In this document: positions 33,658 to 44,253 of the stretch, in pieces
How the letters are laid out: each line of letters opens with the position of its first letter
How positions within the stretch are numbered: the stretch's first letter is position 1
Assembly (NCBI GenBank): GCA_026214975.1
Contig: JAOBSW010000663.1
Span: 1-64,000 of the forward strand
Length of the DNA: 64,000 nt
Origin: Gentiana macrophylla
Lineage: Eukaryota > Streptophyta > Magnoliopsida > Gentianales > Gentianaceae
Direction: 5' to 3'
Translations under genes and position numbers: made by a program
The notes under the pieces: generated by a model
Seen by the model: the letters and a program-made list of their open reading frames with translations, nothing else
The model's database searches: none
Told to the model about the DNA's origin: nothing

Positions 33658-34590
33658 AAATTGCATTCACTCTTTGACACCATATAAAATACTTTCTTTT
33701 ACTTTGCATTGTCTTGACTAGATTTTTTATAAATCTTGATCGTTATCACTCTGTTCACTATCTTTATTAGTTAATCCTTAGTTTTTAAGAATATTGGAAT
33801 GACACTATAGTTGTAGACACAAAACACTTACATTTATGATTCACATATGCCACAGCGACATGATCATTTAATACTTGACCGCACATCCGACCTTGGTCAT
33901 CAATCCTCAGCTATAATTGACCCGATGTACATGTCAATGATTTTATGCCTTTAGAAAAGGCCGACCAATTCAAATAAGTGGTTGATTTTGTGATAACTTA
34001 AGTGCACGTTACCTAACTCAGAATCCGATTTTTTACACACACACAAATCACTTTAAGTTTGATGTACAATTCGTAAAAAATCATGTGTTGGTCAGACAAC
34101 TACAAGTCATCTATGTACCCTCATGCGAATAAGTGGCTGATTGTTTCATTAAACCGCTTTCATCATTCAAGTTCTTGCCTTCCGTCGCAAACTCAATGTG
34201 AAAGTTTTCCCATTTCATTTGAGGGGGGTTGTTAAGGAGGAAACTAAGAAGTGATTAAATGGGTAAGCTGACCTCTTATCCTAATAAGTAGATTGACGAC
34301 TCATATTGTTGATAGACCAGTGTGCTAGGTAATAGGTATATAGGTAGATTGTACTAATAATTTGTATTTGGCTTAATTAAAAGCTGTGCAAAACTTTCGG
34401 AACAATCAAAAATACATTTTCAGATCATCTAGTTGAATTCTTCAAGGAGAAGAATCTTAATCCATAAAACGACATGCAAATGATTTAAATGCCTTGGCTG
34501 GAATAACTTAAAAAAAGAACAGAAACACACCGTGTTTTCCGGCCAGCCGATCAATAAATCCATGTTCACTTGGAGACAACAAATGTACTT

Positions 34591-34634
<44 letters not shown>

Positions 34635-34815
34635 CATTTTTAACTTTGGTTGTATTAATTTACATGTTTGCCGGAGTCCGTAAAGTTTATGTTTCTATAT
34701 TTAGGCATTGTCATCAGCCAATCAACGTTTCCAACATCCTTAGGACTTCTCAATGTATATGGTGCAAAAATGAAGCGTTTGAATCCGAAAAACATCATTC
34801 AGCCGAATTAATTTG
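33658..34815 (+). repeat. Duplicated GRAS upstream region, copy 1 (truncated)
   Basis: A direct duplicate of 46915-49000 without the later insertions found there. Shared stretches include GACACCATATAA near 33678, ACTTGACCGCACATCC near 33874, GAAGAATCTTAATCCATAAA near 34450 and GCCGATCAATAAATCC near 34543. At 34717-34799 it keeps the first GRAS codons (TSLGLLNVYGAK, KRLNPKNIIQ), but about 100 bp including the start codon is missing and TAA follows after the GRAS similarity ends. It is a non-functional stub. Confidence 0.8.
34593..34632. repeat. (AT)n microsatellite
   Basis: Twenty AT units inside duplicate copy 1. Copy 2 has a MITE at the corresponding place instead. Confidence 0.95.
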
Positions 34816-35529
34816 ATAAGGAGAACTCAATGTAAAACATTTGAAGGATTTGTAGAATATTTATGCTATGAGAGTTGGGGAAAGCAACAACTCTGCCTAA
34901 ACTTCCTAGGCCAAAGAATTTCAATGAGATTTAGGCTATATATGTTACTTAAAAGTTTTTGAATGGTACGTCCGCACGGTACGGATATCATTAGTTTCAT
35001 TGAAACACATGCATATTGTTTTCTTGTCCACATGAGGTAAATCTGACGGTCGGGTGTAATAGAAACTCCCTACGTCAGAATTACCCGCATGTTAAAGTGT
35101 AATTTATTTTACACGGGTAAAACACCAAAAAAACGTGAGTATTTCTATGTGAAAATGTGCACATATATATCCACACCTTGTGGATGTACAACCCGAATTT
35201 TTTTTTCTTCCTTATTGCTGATGAAGGGTTCCTCCCTTAAATGTTTCTCAAGAGGTACAAACTAATATCTTGTGAACCTTTCGCAATTAATGCCAATGTA
35301 CAATTATTATAAAAAAATTTTAAAAAAAAAAGGCCATATTATATATATAAGTGTTTTTGCCATCCGCTCTTTCAACCTTTAAATGTTCAATATTTTAATA
35401 TGAATATCTTTTTGAGAAATGTGGCAATTACATTCTTCAACGGTTTTTATTTTATTTATTTAAACCACGGTGTAAACGAGACGAGTCAAATAAAATACTG
35501 ATCTAATCGGATTAAGCTATTTTAAATTA
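34816..35529. other. Unassigned AT-rich intergenic sequence
   Basis: No ORF, RNA gene or element end can be supported. Similarity to the GRAS gene is lost after 34797. Confidence 0.5.
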
Positions 35530-35927
35530 GGGGGAATGAGGGAGAAGGACAGAAATATTTCATCAATTGAGTAGAATGACGAGTTTTGAAACTTTTGCGT
35601 AAAGCGACAAAACTATTTATTCATTTGTTAAATTCACTTGTGTTCAAATTCATTGCTTAAATTCAATTGAATTAAATTCACCGCATTAAATTCACTAATT
35701 TTCAAAATTCATCGCTTAAATTCACTAATTTTGGGATTCATTTCATCGAAATTCATTTATTAAATTCACCGATTTGGGATTCATTCTGGGAGATATTTGA
35801 TTTTGGGATTCATTTGTCATTCTTCTCGCTATAAAAATTATGCATTGTTCTTCTCCCTATAAAAATATGTGAATCGTGTCGCATTCTTAAAAATATTTCA
35901 AATTGTGTCCTTATCCCTAATTTTCCA
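35530..35927 (-). mobile_element. Mutator-like MITE, copy 1
   Basis: A 398-bp element flanked by a perfect 9-bp TSD, TTTAAATTA (35521-35529 and 35928-35936). The ends are imperfect inverted repeats: GGGGGAATGAGGGAGAAGG at one end and, on the other strand, TGGAAAATTAGGGATAAGG. It has no coding capacity. The interior is built from degenerate copies of a GTGAATTT-like unit. The same family occurs at 48344-48726 and 59381-59777. A TSD of 9 bp suggests the Mutator superfamily. Confidence 0.85.
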
Positions 35928-35936
35928 TTTAAATTA

Positions 35937-36536
35937 TAATGGCTCATTTCCAGATGAGGGTAAAATAGGAAAAAAATATTTGACACGTGCCCCATTCTTG
36001 ACTACCGAACACAAAAGTGTCAAATAGCATTGATATCATACAAAAAAAAAGAAGAGAGTGGTTTAAAAGGACAAAAATAAGGGGATAATGGGAATCATGA
36101 CAATGGAAATATAAATTGGGTGATAAGGACAAATCCACTGTTCATAACCTTAACTCCACTGTTTGTTGCAGTGGAACTGACATCAAATTCAATATTTCAC
36201 TATCACAGTGGAATAAGGACTTGTCCTTTTTTTCCGAAAAAAATTTCTACTGTCCTCTTTGCATATTTCTATGTTCAAATTGTCCTTTTTAACAATAAAC
36301 CCAAAAAAAATTTGAGAAGCGTTGAAAGAAAGATACAAAATGTGAAGCAAATACATGGATAATTCGAAGTGAAAATAACACTAATCATGAATCTGAACAA
36401 TTCATATTGTCCAAAACTGCATGGTCACCGCTGCAGCGACAACCCCGACCATTGTGGCTGCGGTCCATGCAATCAGAGACAATATTCACTGGTAGTGGTG
36501 TGCAATTCTGTTGCCAAAAAATATTAATCCACTAAT

Positions 36537-36587
<51 letters not shown>

Positions 36588-36614
36588 TCTTAGAACAACT
36601 CACAAGATAGCATA
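35937..36614. other. Unassigned sequence with (TAA)n microsatellite
   Basis: Contains a run of about 16 TAA units at 36541-36588. The stretch 36117-36270 (ATAAGGACAAATCCACTG and a mirrored CACAGTGGAATAAGGAC) may be a further MITE of a related type, but I could not define its ends. ORFs at 35810-36362 are not supported. Confidence 0.45.
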
Positions 36615-37816
36615 TGTTATAACGGATTGTTCAGGAATTGATGGTGATTGTGAGCAAAAGAACAGATATTCAAACAAAACAAACAAGTGCAGAAACAAGA
36701 AGAACACTAATTTAACCTGGTTTCCGACAATGTGTCAACTACTCCACGGACAAACGAGAATATTTTATTAATCACAAACGGTTACAGAGATTGCCACACA
36801 CCTCACCCACAGATATGTTACAATTACAATGGTATTTATAGGCCTAGGGAATCAAACCATAACCGACTTAACAGTCAAACCAGATAATTACTGAAATCTA
36901 TGTTGCACAGACACGGACACGGATACTCCGCACGACACGACACGGATACGGCGATACGGCTAATTTCAAAATTTAGAGACACGACACGCCGCCGACACGT
37001 TTTATATACATATATATATATATATATATATGATGTAAATAAGATTTAATTTATCAAAAAAAATATTCGTAAAAATCTAAAAAAAACTAAAGAAAATAAG
37101 ATAGGTAATACGTAAACTCAATGAATATCTAAAATAGATATTCGACGTTTATACAGTGCCAAAAGAAAATTGTGATTGACCTTCAAAATACTACGAATTG
37201 TAAAAATGATTGTTTATCAACAAGAAATATATAAACTTAATACGGCGTACTATTAATAAATTATTATAGAAATAGAATCGTTTATTTTAATGTTTACATT
37301 CAAGAAAACTTAAATAAAGAAAAAAAAACAAAATTTAAAAAATTGGGTTAGAGTATCGGGAAGTGTTGATAAATGTGTCGGGGTGTCGTCGGCAGTGTGA
37401 TGTCGGGCGTGTTGGATATTAAAATTTTAAATAATAATATTTTAATCAGCCGACAAATGTCGGACACGTGTCGGAGCGTGTCGGTCGCGTGTCATGTCGG
37501 AAATATGTCGGACACAGCGCACGACGCTCAGATTGAAGTGTCGGTGCATCATAGACTGAAATGCCCCAAAAGTAACCTAAACCGAACTAAAAAAACTCAT
37601 ACATACATGTTCCCCAAGTAATGCTGAGTATCAACAAACTCAGCACCAGCAGATTTAATTAGTAGTTGATCAACTATGCTGCCTCCTTTAGTTGAACACC
37701 AGGCTTAGCAACCACATTGCCATGCTGACCAAAAATAGTCTTCCTCAGAGACTATACTCAGCATACTTCTCTGCTGACCAACAGACTCAGTATGCAAAGT
37801 TTAAGTCACAATTACA
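36615..37816 (-). mobile_element. M 3' LTR, interrupted by a hAT-like MITE
   Basis: TGTTATAACGGAT at the outer end and ...AATTACA at the inner end. On the minus strand the polypurine-like AAGGTGAAGATT precedes the LTR start TGTAATTG. It matches 45603-46132 on both sides of the MITE. Confidence 0.8.
36898..37554. mobile_element. hAT-like MITE
   Basis: A 657-bp insertion flanked by a perfect 8-bp TSD, ACTGAAAT (36890-36897 and 37555-37562). The ends are inverted repeats: CTATGTTGCACAGACAC on one side and CTATGATGCACCGACAC on the other strand, 15 of 17 matching. Subterminal CGGACACG/GTGTCGG repeats are dense on both sides. The ORF at 37373-37621 follows the repeats and is not a gene. The 8-bp duplication suggests hAT; no transposase is encoded. 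Confidence 0.85.
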
Positions 37817-37948
37817 AATCTTCACCTTGACTTGAACTCCATGCAGTCTGACCAACCAGATGCACAACCAAGTGCCAAACTTTCTTGTGTCTTCAGATTT
37901 GAATTTCTCAGTAGAAACCCCACTTCAGTTGAGTATTCCATATTCAGA

Positions 37949-38368
37949 TTAATAGCTTTGGATGTTCAGAAAGTCCAAAAAGAGCTGAAACTTGCCCCTT
38001 GGAACAAGTTTAGTGAACATATCAGCATGATTAACATCAGTGCTGATCTTTTCCACCTTGACCCTCCTCTCATTCCTCAGAAAATGGTACCTCACATCAA
38101 TGTACTTGGTTCTCTCATGATGAAACTGGTCCTTAGCCAAACATATTGCACTTAAACTGTCACAATACACCTAAGCTTGATCTTGATACAGACTCAAATC
38201 ATTGACTAGCCCCTTTAACCAGATTGCCTCATTTATTGCTTCTGTCAGTGCCATATACTCTGCCTCAGCAGTAGACAATGTCATTGTTGCCTTTAAAGTT
38301 TCCTTCCAACTTACCACGGAACCACCCAAAGTAAACACATACCCAATTATAGATCTCCCGATGTCCAC
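37949..38368 (-). pseudogene. M RNase H
   Basis: The minus strand gives SIIGYVFTLGGSVVSWKET, then TLSTAEAEYMALTEAINEAI (catalytic region) and, in a second stretch, CDSLSAICLAKDQFHHERTK with YIDVRYHFLR and ADMFTKLVPRGKF. This is the typical copia RNase H order. A stop separates the two parts at 38171. It lies next to the 3' LTR as expected. Confidence 0.85.
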
Positions 38369-38399
38369 ATTACCAACATAATTAAAATCACAGTACCCT

Positions 38400-38859
38400 G
38401 TGACTAAATATTGAGTACCACCTTCATAAATGAGTCCAATATCATATGTAAACCTAAGGTACCCAAACGTCTTTTTTCACAGCTTTCCAGTGTCACTTTC
38501 TAGGTTGATCCATAAACTTATTGACAACACTGACAACCTGTACCAAATAAGGCCTAATAAAGACCATGACATACATTAGATTGCCTACTGCACTAGCATA
38601 TGGAACTCTTGACATGTATTACTCCTCCTCAGATGAATGTGGAACAAACACATCAGATAGATGTAGGTTTGGTTCCATTGGAGTGTTTATAGGTTTGGCA
38701 GCTGACATGCCAAACTTGGACAATATATTCTCAGTATAATCCTTCTGAGACAAGAACAACTTCCCCTGCTTTCTATCTCTATAGATATATATTCTCAGAA
38801 TTTTCTTCGCATTCCCCAAATCCTTCATCTCAAATTCAACTTTGAGCAGATTCTTTAGA
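38400..38859 (-). pseudogene. M reverse transcriptase C-terminal part
   Basis: Minus-strand pieces: VEFEMKDLGNAKKILRIYI, RDRKQGKLFLSQKDYTENIL and KPINTPMEPNLHLSD, the palm/thumb part of copia RT. The remainder toward 38400 is degraded connection sequence. It is separated from the catalytic part by element N, which inserted just after the YVDE motif. Confidence 0.8.
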
Positions 38860-38864
38860 TCTTG

Positions 38865-39106
38865 TGATGTAGAAGATCTACAACAAAAACGGATAAAGGA
38901 TAAAAACAAGAGCTAATCCAAGCTCTTAGATAGTTTTCATTCATGGAGAATTCAAGATTACATCATCACTAACATTAGAGAGACTTAAACTGTTTATAGA
39001 GGCTAAAAGCCCATTAAGATAAAACCTACCCTACAAAGCCCACATAACTAACATCTTAATATTAAACATAAATAAAAGACCATTATATATTTGATGTGCT
39101 ACATCA
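38865..39106 (-). mobile_element. N 3' LTR
   Basis: Nearly identical to 42240-42480; a few substitutions and small indels. The short length leaves a minimal promoter: GACTTAAACTG/TTTATAGAGG near 38985 is the nearest TATA-like match, on the plus strand; on the minus strand ATATAATGG near 39085 is possible. Confidence 0.85.
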
Positions 39107-39121
39107 TCTCCATCCCCCTAT

Positions 39122-40069
39122 TCAGAAAGCTCGTCCACGAGCGAACTTGTAGGGATCCACATTGAGGCCTATCGCGCTCATCATCACGTCCATGGGAGGA
39201 TCAAGCCTATTCACCATGTTACGAAACAATTTCAAAGGCTTCTTCATATTTCCCTTCTTGCACCTAGTGTTCGAAAATGAACCAATTATAACACCACTTT
39301 TCTTAACTATGGTGAACTTCCTCTCCGTATTGGATTTGTTCATACCATTCCAACCGTCCCATTGAATAACTCGTCCACGAGTTAGATTGAGGCCGGGGTT
39401 GAACATGAACGAGAAGATAGAATAATGAGCTTGCTACCATAGCCATTCATGTGGCACAATCGTGAAGAAACCCCTTGCAGCATAGTACACCCACACCCAA
39501 ATTAACTTGCAATGGTTGACCCCAATAGCAATCATACGCTGGGTAGTCAGAGGATTGTTCTCATCAAGAATGTAGACCATACCCGTTTCCACATAAATAT
39601 TAGCTTCTTTTGTAAATTGAATGATCATTCCAGGTGTGAAAAGATAAGCAAAGCATTGCCTAGCCAAACCAATGTCAACATAAATTTTTGCTATATTATT
39701 ATTACCTGTAACACGACTATAAACAACAAGGTTCACAATATATATATGAACTTGATGCCTGTCTGCAACATGATAAAAGTAATGAACAAAGTCACCAGGT
39801 TGAGTAAAATCTATGACATCTGCAATATGAGCCTCAACATCAAAATTCTCATTTCGACGATGAATGCAGTACAAAACTTCGTCACTGTCCTTGCATTCTT
39901 GGTAGTGAACACTAGACACATGTAAATCAAGCAAGTCCAGCACATTAGAATTTATAATATGTTCATATGATACGGACCAAGGCAAAGGCAGCAGGCAGGC
40001 CAAAACTTTTGAATTATATGGTCCAGCATTGATGTCAATCTCCATCGGTACCACCTCTTCCACAACCAA
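39122..40069 (-). pseudogene. N ORFs near the 3' end, unknown function
   Basis: Two minus-strand open stretches in series: 40069-39434 (211 codons, MVVEEVVPMEIDINAGPYN at the start, with FTQPGDFVHYFYHVADRHQV and LYCIHRRNENFDVEAHIADV) and 39406-39122 (94 codons, FNPGLNLTRGRVIQW). I do not recognise a domain and see no enzyme motif. Codon texture and length suggest they were real coding sequence, perhaps the C-terminal part of the gag-containing polyprotein or a captured host segment. Confidence 0.5.
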
Positions 40070-40111
40070 AGTAATGAAGATTGATGCAGAATTACATCCC
40101 GTTAGAAAGGC

Positions 40112-40732
40112 TCATTCTTCCACATCCTTTGCAGTAGTTACACATGCCAACTCGCAACACTTCATAAATCTATCTCTGTTCTTCAATGTTCTATAAATAG
40201 CAAGGAGCTTAGCTTTGTTAATTATCCAAGGACCTATGAAAGCACCCTCTTTTGATTCAGAAAGAAACATGTTATCCTTCAATGGTTGCCTACTTTTAGC
40301 CTTAAAGGACAACCTTGACAACTCCATGTTGCAGGCAGGTATTGCTTCATTGATAGGATTCCTCTCATCACAAACAAAGTAACTCTGGATATTTCTTGGT
40401 TTAAATAAGTTGAAAGATAGTTTCTCAAGGCCAATCCAGGTCGTACACCCCTTAACGTTAACATGCAAATGAAGAGCCAAAGCTGGCCATATGTAAGCAT
40501 CACTGCAAAGAACCAAATCTGAACACAAAATCTCCATAAATAGAACTGGAACAAATGCGCCATAAACTACCATTATATATTTCACCAAGTCATCAAGTGG
40601 TTCACTTAAACAAAGCAGGACTCTGTTATGTGTTCCAACTCTTGTAATCATGTCACGACTCGGGTAACAGTTTCTTTGAACATCATGGGCATTTTTACAT
40701 GAAATAAGCTCAGCTAAAATTTCAATCCTCAA
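40112..40732 (-). CDS. N ORF of 206 codons, unknown function
   Basis: Minus-strand ORF, MRIEILAELISCKNAHDVQR at the start, with two hydrophobic helices (FVPVLFMEILCSDLVL and YIWPALALHLHV) and a basic C-part. No domain is recognised. It lies between the gag-side ORF and the 211-codon ORF, with only a short gap to each, so all may be pieces of one former reading frame. The lack of any RT, protease or integrase signature is clear. Confidence 0.45.
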   Translation of the reverse strand: MRIEILAELISCKNAHDVQRNCYPSRDMITRVGTHNRVLLCLSEPLDDLVKYIMVVYGAFVPVLFMEILCSDLVLCSDAYIWPALALHLHVNVKGCTTWIGLEKLSFNLFKPRNIQSYFVCDERNPINEAIPACNMELSRLSFKAKSRQPLKDNMFLSESKEGAFIGPWIINKAKLLAIYRTLKNRDRFMKCCELACVTTAKDVEE

Positions 40733-40902
40733 AAAATGACGCTCCGACTTCTGGTGGGAATGAAAACTCCACCGGGATCAAATATAAATGACACAAGCTT
40801 AGTATTCAGATAGATGTCAGCCATATACTCACCATAGATGGTAGCTATTATTCCAACATCAGTTGCATCACTGTTGTCCCCAGAATTTTGTTGCTTAGAG
40901 CA

Positions 40903-42206
40903 TTATTCATTCTTCCCTTTCTTGGGTAATTTTGTTGAGCATATGAAGGACATTAATCTGGGATCTAAAGTGCTGCTGCCCTCCGTCTCTTTGTTTTTGT
41001 CTACTTTCACCAACCACTTGGTGGGCATGATTATATCATCCATTGTGTGCTCTGCCCCTTCTGTTCCACTTTCATGCTTGACTTCAAGGGTTGAAAATGG
41101 GATGTCCGAGATGGCAACTTCAGTGATTTGGACTTCATTACATTCATTCTCTTTCTCTAAACATTTATCAACATCACTAAATGCATCCACAAGCAGCATA
41201 AGTGGCTGGTTAGCTCCTTTTTCTCCAAGTTCATCCACAACTCCAAGAGCTTGAGTTTTCATACGTGTCGGCCCCTCAAGATCATTAAGATCAGTACTGC
41301 TGGAAGATTGCATTTGTTGTGTGCGACATCATCAGCTATCATGTGCTTCACTTTTTCTTCATTTTCTTGCTGGTTCAATTGATTGGGTAATTTTGTCAAA
41401 CACTTGATAGGCGAAAATCTGTTGAGCAGGTTGTTCTTCATCCTTGGCCATGAAATGATTTCTTCCTTACCACCCAAAACTATATCATTTTGGAGTTGTT
41501 TCCACCAGTAATAAGCAGCACCCTTCATCTTATACCAAACGATTCTGCACTTTAGATGTTCTGGTGGATTAATTTCTTTGAAGAAATCTTCGATTGCATC
41601 AATCTAGCTCATGAGATCTTCTGTGTGCCAAAATCCATCAAAAATAGGTAAATTTCTCTTGAATCTCGCTATTATGGACTCCGATTCGGTATTTCTACGG
41701 TAAACCCCAAGAAAAAGAAAGTGGATCCTCAGCTTTTGCTCCCCAGCATGAACCCTGCTTTTGTCGACGTGGAGTGATCGACACCGCCCAAAAGTGTGTG
41801 CTCTCTCTCCTGCTTCTGGATCGAGCGGCCCCGATGCTTCCACGTCCTCAAAGCTGGGGAAAGCTGGGCTCCTCGACGCCGAGGATCTGAATCCAAGAAA
41901 AAGAGCTTCATTTTCTTCGTATTTGCAGAACCAGCGTTCAACTTCATCAAAGCTAGAAGTAAAGCTGATGGGCTTCAAACATTGTTGTTCACCGGTCGAT
42001 CTTCGAGGAAAAATTCGCTCCACACCGTGAACCACTTGCTTGAACTTCCTCTCTTCATGTTTCAGTCCATAGAGCTCTCGGTGCATCTCTACTGCAGCAA
42101 AAGCATCATGTTTTTGGTCGATTTTTGATAAAGCATCCCGAGGGATCTTCGAATTCCGAACACCGTCGTGAATCCGGCTATCTTTCCGACTCAGTTTGGC
42201 CATCAT
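40903..42206 (-). pseudogene. N gag
   Basis: The minus strand begins with MMAKLSRKDSRIHDGVRNSK near the 5' LTR. The Retrotrans_gag region reads LPIFDGFWHTEDLMS, a stop, then IDAIEDFFKEINPPEHLKCR, MKGAAYYWWKQLQND and SWPRMKNNLLNRFSPIKC (the W-WW and F-P pattern of gag capsid domains). A further frame at 41313-40903 is acidic. Stops and frameshifts at about 41600 and 41300 break it. The capsid type is gypsy-like although the host element M is copia. Confidence 0.7.
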
Positions 42207-42239
42207 TCCGCGAGGGGAAACCCTAGCTCCGATACCAAA

Positions 42240-42480
42240 TGATGTAGAAGATCTACAACAAAAACAGATAAAGGATAAAACAAGAGCTAATCCAAGTTCT
42301 TAGATAGTTTTCATTTATAGAGTATTCAAGATTACATCATCACTAACATTAGAGAGACTTAACCTATTTATAGAGGCTAAAAGCCCATTAAGATAAAACC
42401 TACCCTACAAAGCCCACATAACTAACATCTTAATATTAATCATAAATAAAAGACCATTATATATTTGATGTGCTACATCA
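42240..42480 (-). mobile_element. N 5' LTR and adjacent primer-binding site
   Basis: TGATGTAG to CTACATCA. On the minus strand it is followed inside by TTTGGTATCGGAGCTAGGG, a tRNA-Met type primer-binding site, which fixes the orientation. Confidence 0.85.
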
Positions 42481-42485
42481 TCTTG

Positions 42486-43057
42486 AATGTCAGACTTGTT
42501 CACAGCAGCTATCAATATTTCATCCACATACAGAACCAGATAGATGACTGAACCATTTGTTGATATAAACACAACAATCATATGGACTTCTGTTGTAGCC
42601 CAGCTGGATCATATAACTATCAAACTTCTTGTACCACTACCTTGAGTCCTTCTTAAGTCCCACATGGACTTCCTCAGTTTGCAAACATACCATTCTTTTC
42701 TAGGAACTGGTAAACCCGCTGGCGGAGACATATATATCTCCTTATCTACATCCTCATGTAGAAAAGATGTCTTTACATCTAGCTGCTCAAGTTCAAGATT
42801 TTGATGTGCCACCACTGGTAGCAACACCCTGGTTGAAGTGTGTCTGACCTCTGGTGAGAATATCTCGTCATAGTCCACCCCTTCTTCCGACTGAACTCTC
42901 TAGCAACCAAACATGCCTTATATATTATGCCCTCGGTAGGTGATATTCTTTTCTTTTTCTTGAATATCCATTTGCGGCTGACCACCCTTCTCCCTTGTGG
43001 TTGTTTGACCAGATCCCAAGTCTCATTCTTCTGAAGTGACTCCATTTCATCTCCCAT
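42486..43057 (-). pseudogene. M reverse transcriptase N-terminal part
   Basis: Minus strand: MESLQKNETWDLVKQPQGRR, SRKWIFKKKKRISPTE, then in another frame MDYDEIFSPEVRHTSTRVLL, LELEQLDVKTSFLHEDVDKE (first catalytic aspartate) and IYMSPPAGLPVP. Close to the N insertion the catalytic box reads YVDEIL where YVDD is usual, so the second aspartate is changed. Two frameshifts. Confidence 0.85.
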
Positions 43058-43342
43058 GGCAACAAGCCATTAAGATCCCTCTGAACATGTCACAACTTTC
43101 TTGTAAGTGGATGCTCAGATCCATCCACCTCTTCAGCTACCTGAAATGCATATCCAACCATATCCTCAAACCTCTACTTTTTATGGGGTCCAACATTGGT
43201 CCTTCTAGCTCACGATAGCTATACTCTGTGACCAATTTCGCTTGTTTGAGTATCTCACGACTCCCGGCGATTCGGCAGACTAGTTTGGATTTAGATCAGC
43301 TGAGTGTTAATTGTCTTCAGCCGAGTTCTCTAATTCAGCTGA
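43058..43342 (-). pseudogene. M integrase-RT linker remnant
   Basis: Degraded linker between integrase and RT. No motif is visible, but the same stretch occurs on the plus strand in the partial relative at 63538-63880. Confidence 0.5.
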
Positions 43343-44253
43343 TTAAACCTGCAACTTCACAGGTTTGTCAACCTTCTGAGTTCTAGACCTAATTTCAGAT
43401 TCATATGTGATCTTCACTGATGAGTTGAGCATAGAATTTTCATCAAAGACTACACTCCTGATGAGTATAACCATATTTTCAGTTGATGACCAGATTCTAT
43501 ACCCCTTAACTCCATCGTCGTACCCTAAAAATACTCCCTTCTTGGCCCCAGGTTCCAGTTTACCTTCATTGACATGATAGTAGACCGTGCTTCCAAAGAC
43601 CCTTAGAGTGAGTAATTTGCAAGGTTCCCTAACCATACCTCAAGTGGTGTTTTGAGATTGATCCTAGTGTGAGGACCCGTATTAATTAAGTAGCAGGTTG
43701 TGATGACAGCCTCTACCTAAAATATCCTTTCCAACCCAGTGTTAGAGAGCATGCACATTGACCTCTCCTGAAGAGTTTGATTCATTCTTTCTGCAACACT
43801 ATTTTGCTGTAGAGTGTGTCTGACAATATGGTGCCTAGCAATGCCTTCATTCTTGCAAAATTCATCAAACTCAGACCAACAGAATTCCAGAACATTATCA
43901 GTTCTAATTCTCTTGATCTGCTTCTCAGTCATATTCTCAACCAATGCCTTCCACTGCTTGAAGTGCTTGAATGCATCACCCTTATGCTTCACCATGACTA
44001 CCCAAACCATCCTTAAATAATCATCTATAAAAGACACAAAGTATCTGTGACCACCTAGTGACTCCACCATTGAAGGCCCCCAGTAATCAGAATGAACATA
44101 ATCAAGTGTCTCTTTTGTGATGTGAATTGCCTTTGGGAACTTGCACTTATGTATCTTCCCAAACACACAATTCTCACAAAACTCCAGCTTCTTGACCTTA
44201 TGACCCCCAAGTAGATTAGACTTAGAAAGAATCTGCATCCCTCTTTCACCCAT
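43343..44253 (-). pseudogene. M integrase
   Basis: Minus strand: CENCVFGKIHKCKF (zinc-binding CX2C side), YVHSDYWGPSMVESLGGHRY (first catalytic aspartate), RIRTDNVLEFCWSEFDEFC (second aspartate), and AERMNQTLQERSMCML (catalytic glutamate region). After a break near 43700 the C-terminal part reads LRVFGSTVYYHVNEGKLEPG and GVFLGYDDGVKGYRIW. Catalytic residues appear kept; the frame is not. Confidence 0.85.

Larger units (their letters stand above)
38865..42480 (-). mobile_element. Element N: gag-only LTR retrotransposon, minus strand
   Basis: 3,616 bp with LTRs of 242 bp (38865-39106) and 241 bp (42240-42480), both starting TGATGTAG and ending CTACATCA, and a perfect TSD, TCTTG (38860-38864 and 42481-42485). 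On the minus strand the primer-binding site TTTGGTATCGGAGC follows the 5' LTR and the purine tract AATAGGGGGATGGAGA precedes the 3' LTR. It encodes a gag domain and further ORFs but no protease, integrase or RT motifs, so it must use enzymes from another element. Confidence 0.9.

Noticed and set aside
36385..36517. Minus-strand cysteine-rich reading of about 42 codons after a possible splice acceptor
   Set aside because: Another frame gives an equally plausible hydrophobic peptide, no upstream exon is visible, and the flanks are repeats.
39512..39925. Plus-strand 137-codon ORF in element N
   Set aside because: It overlaps the longer minus-strand 211-codon ORF that agrees with the orientation of N's gag and primer site.
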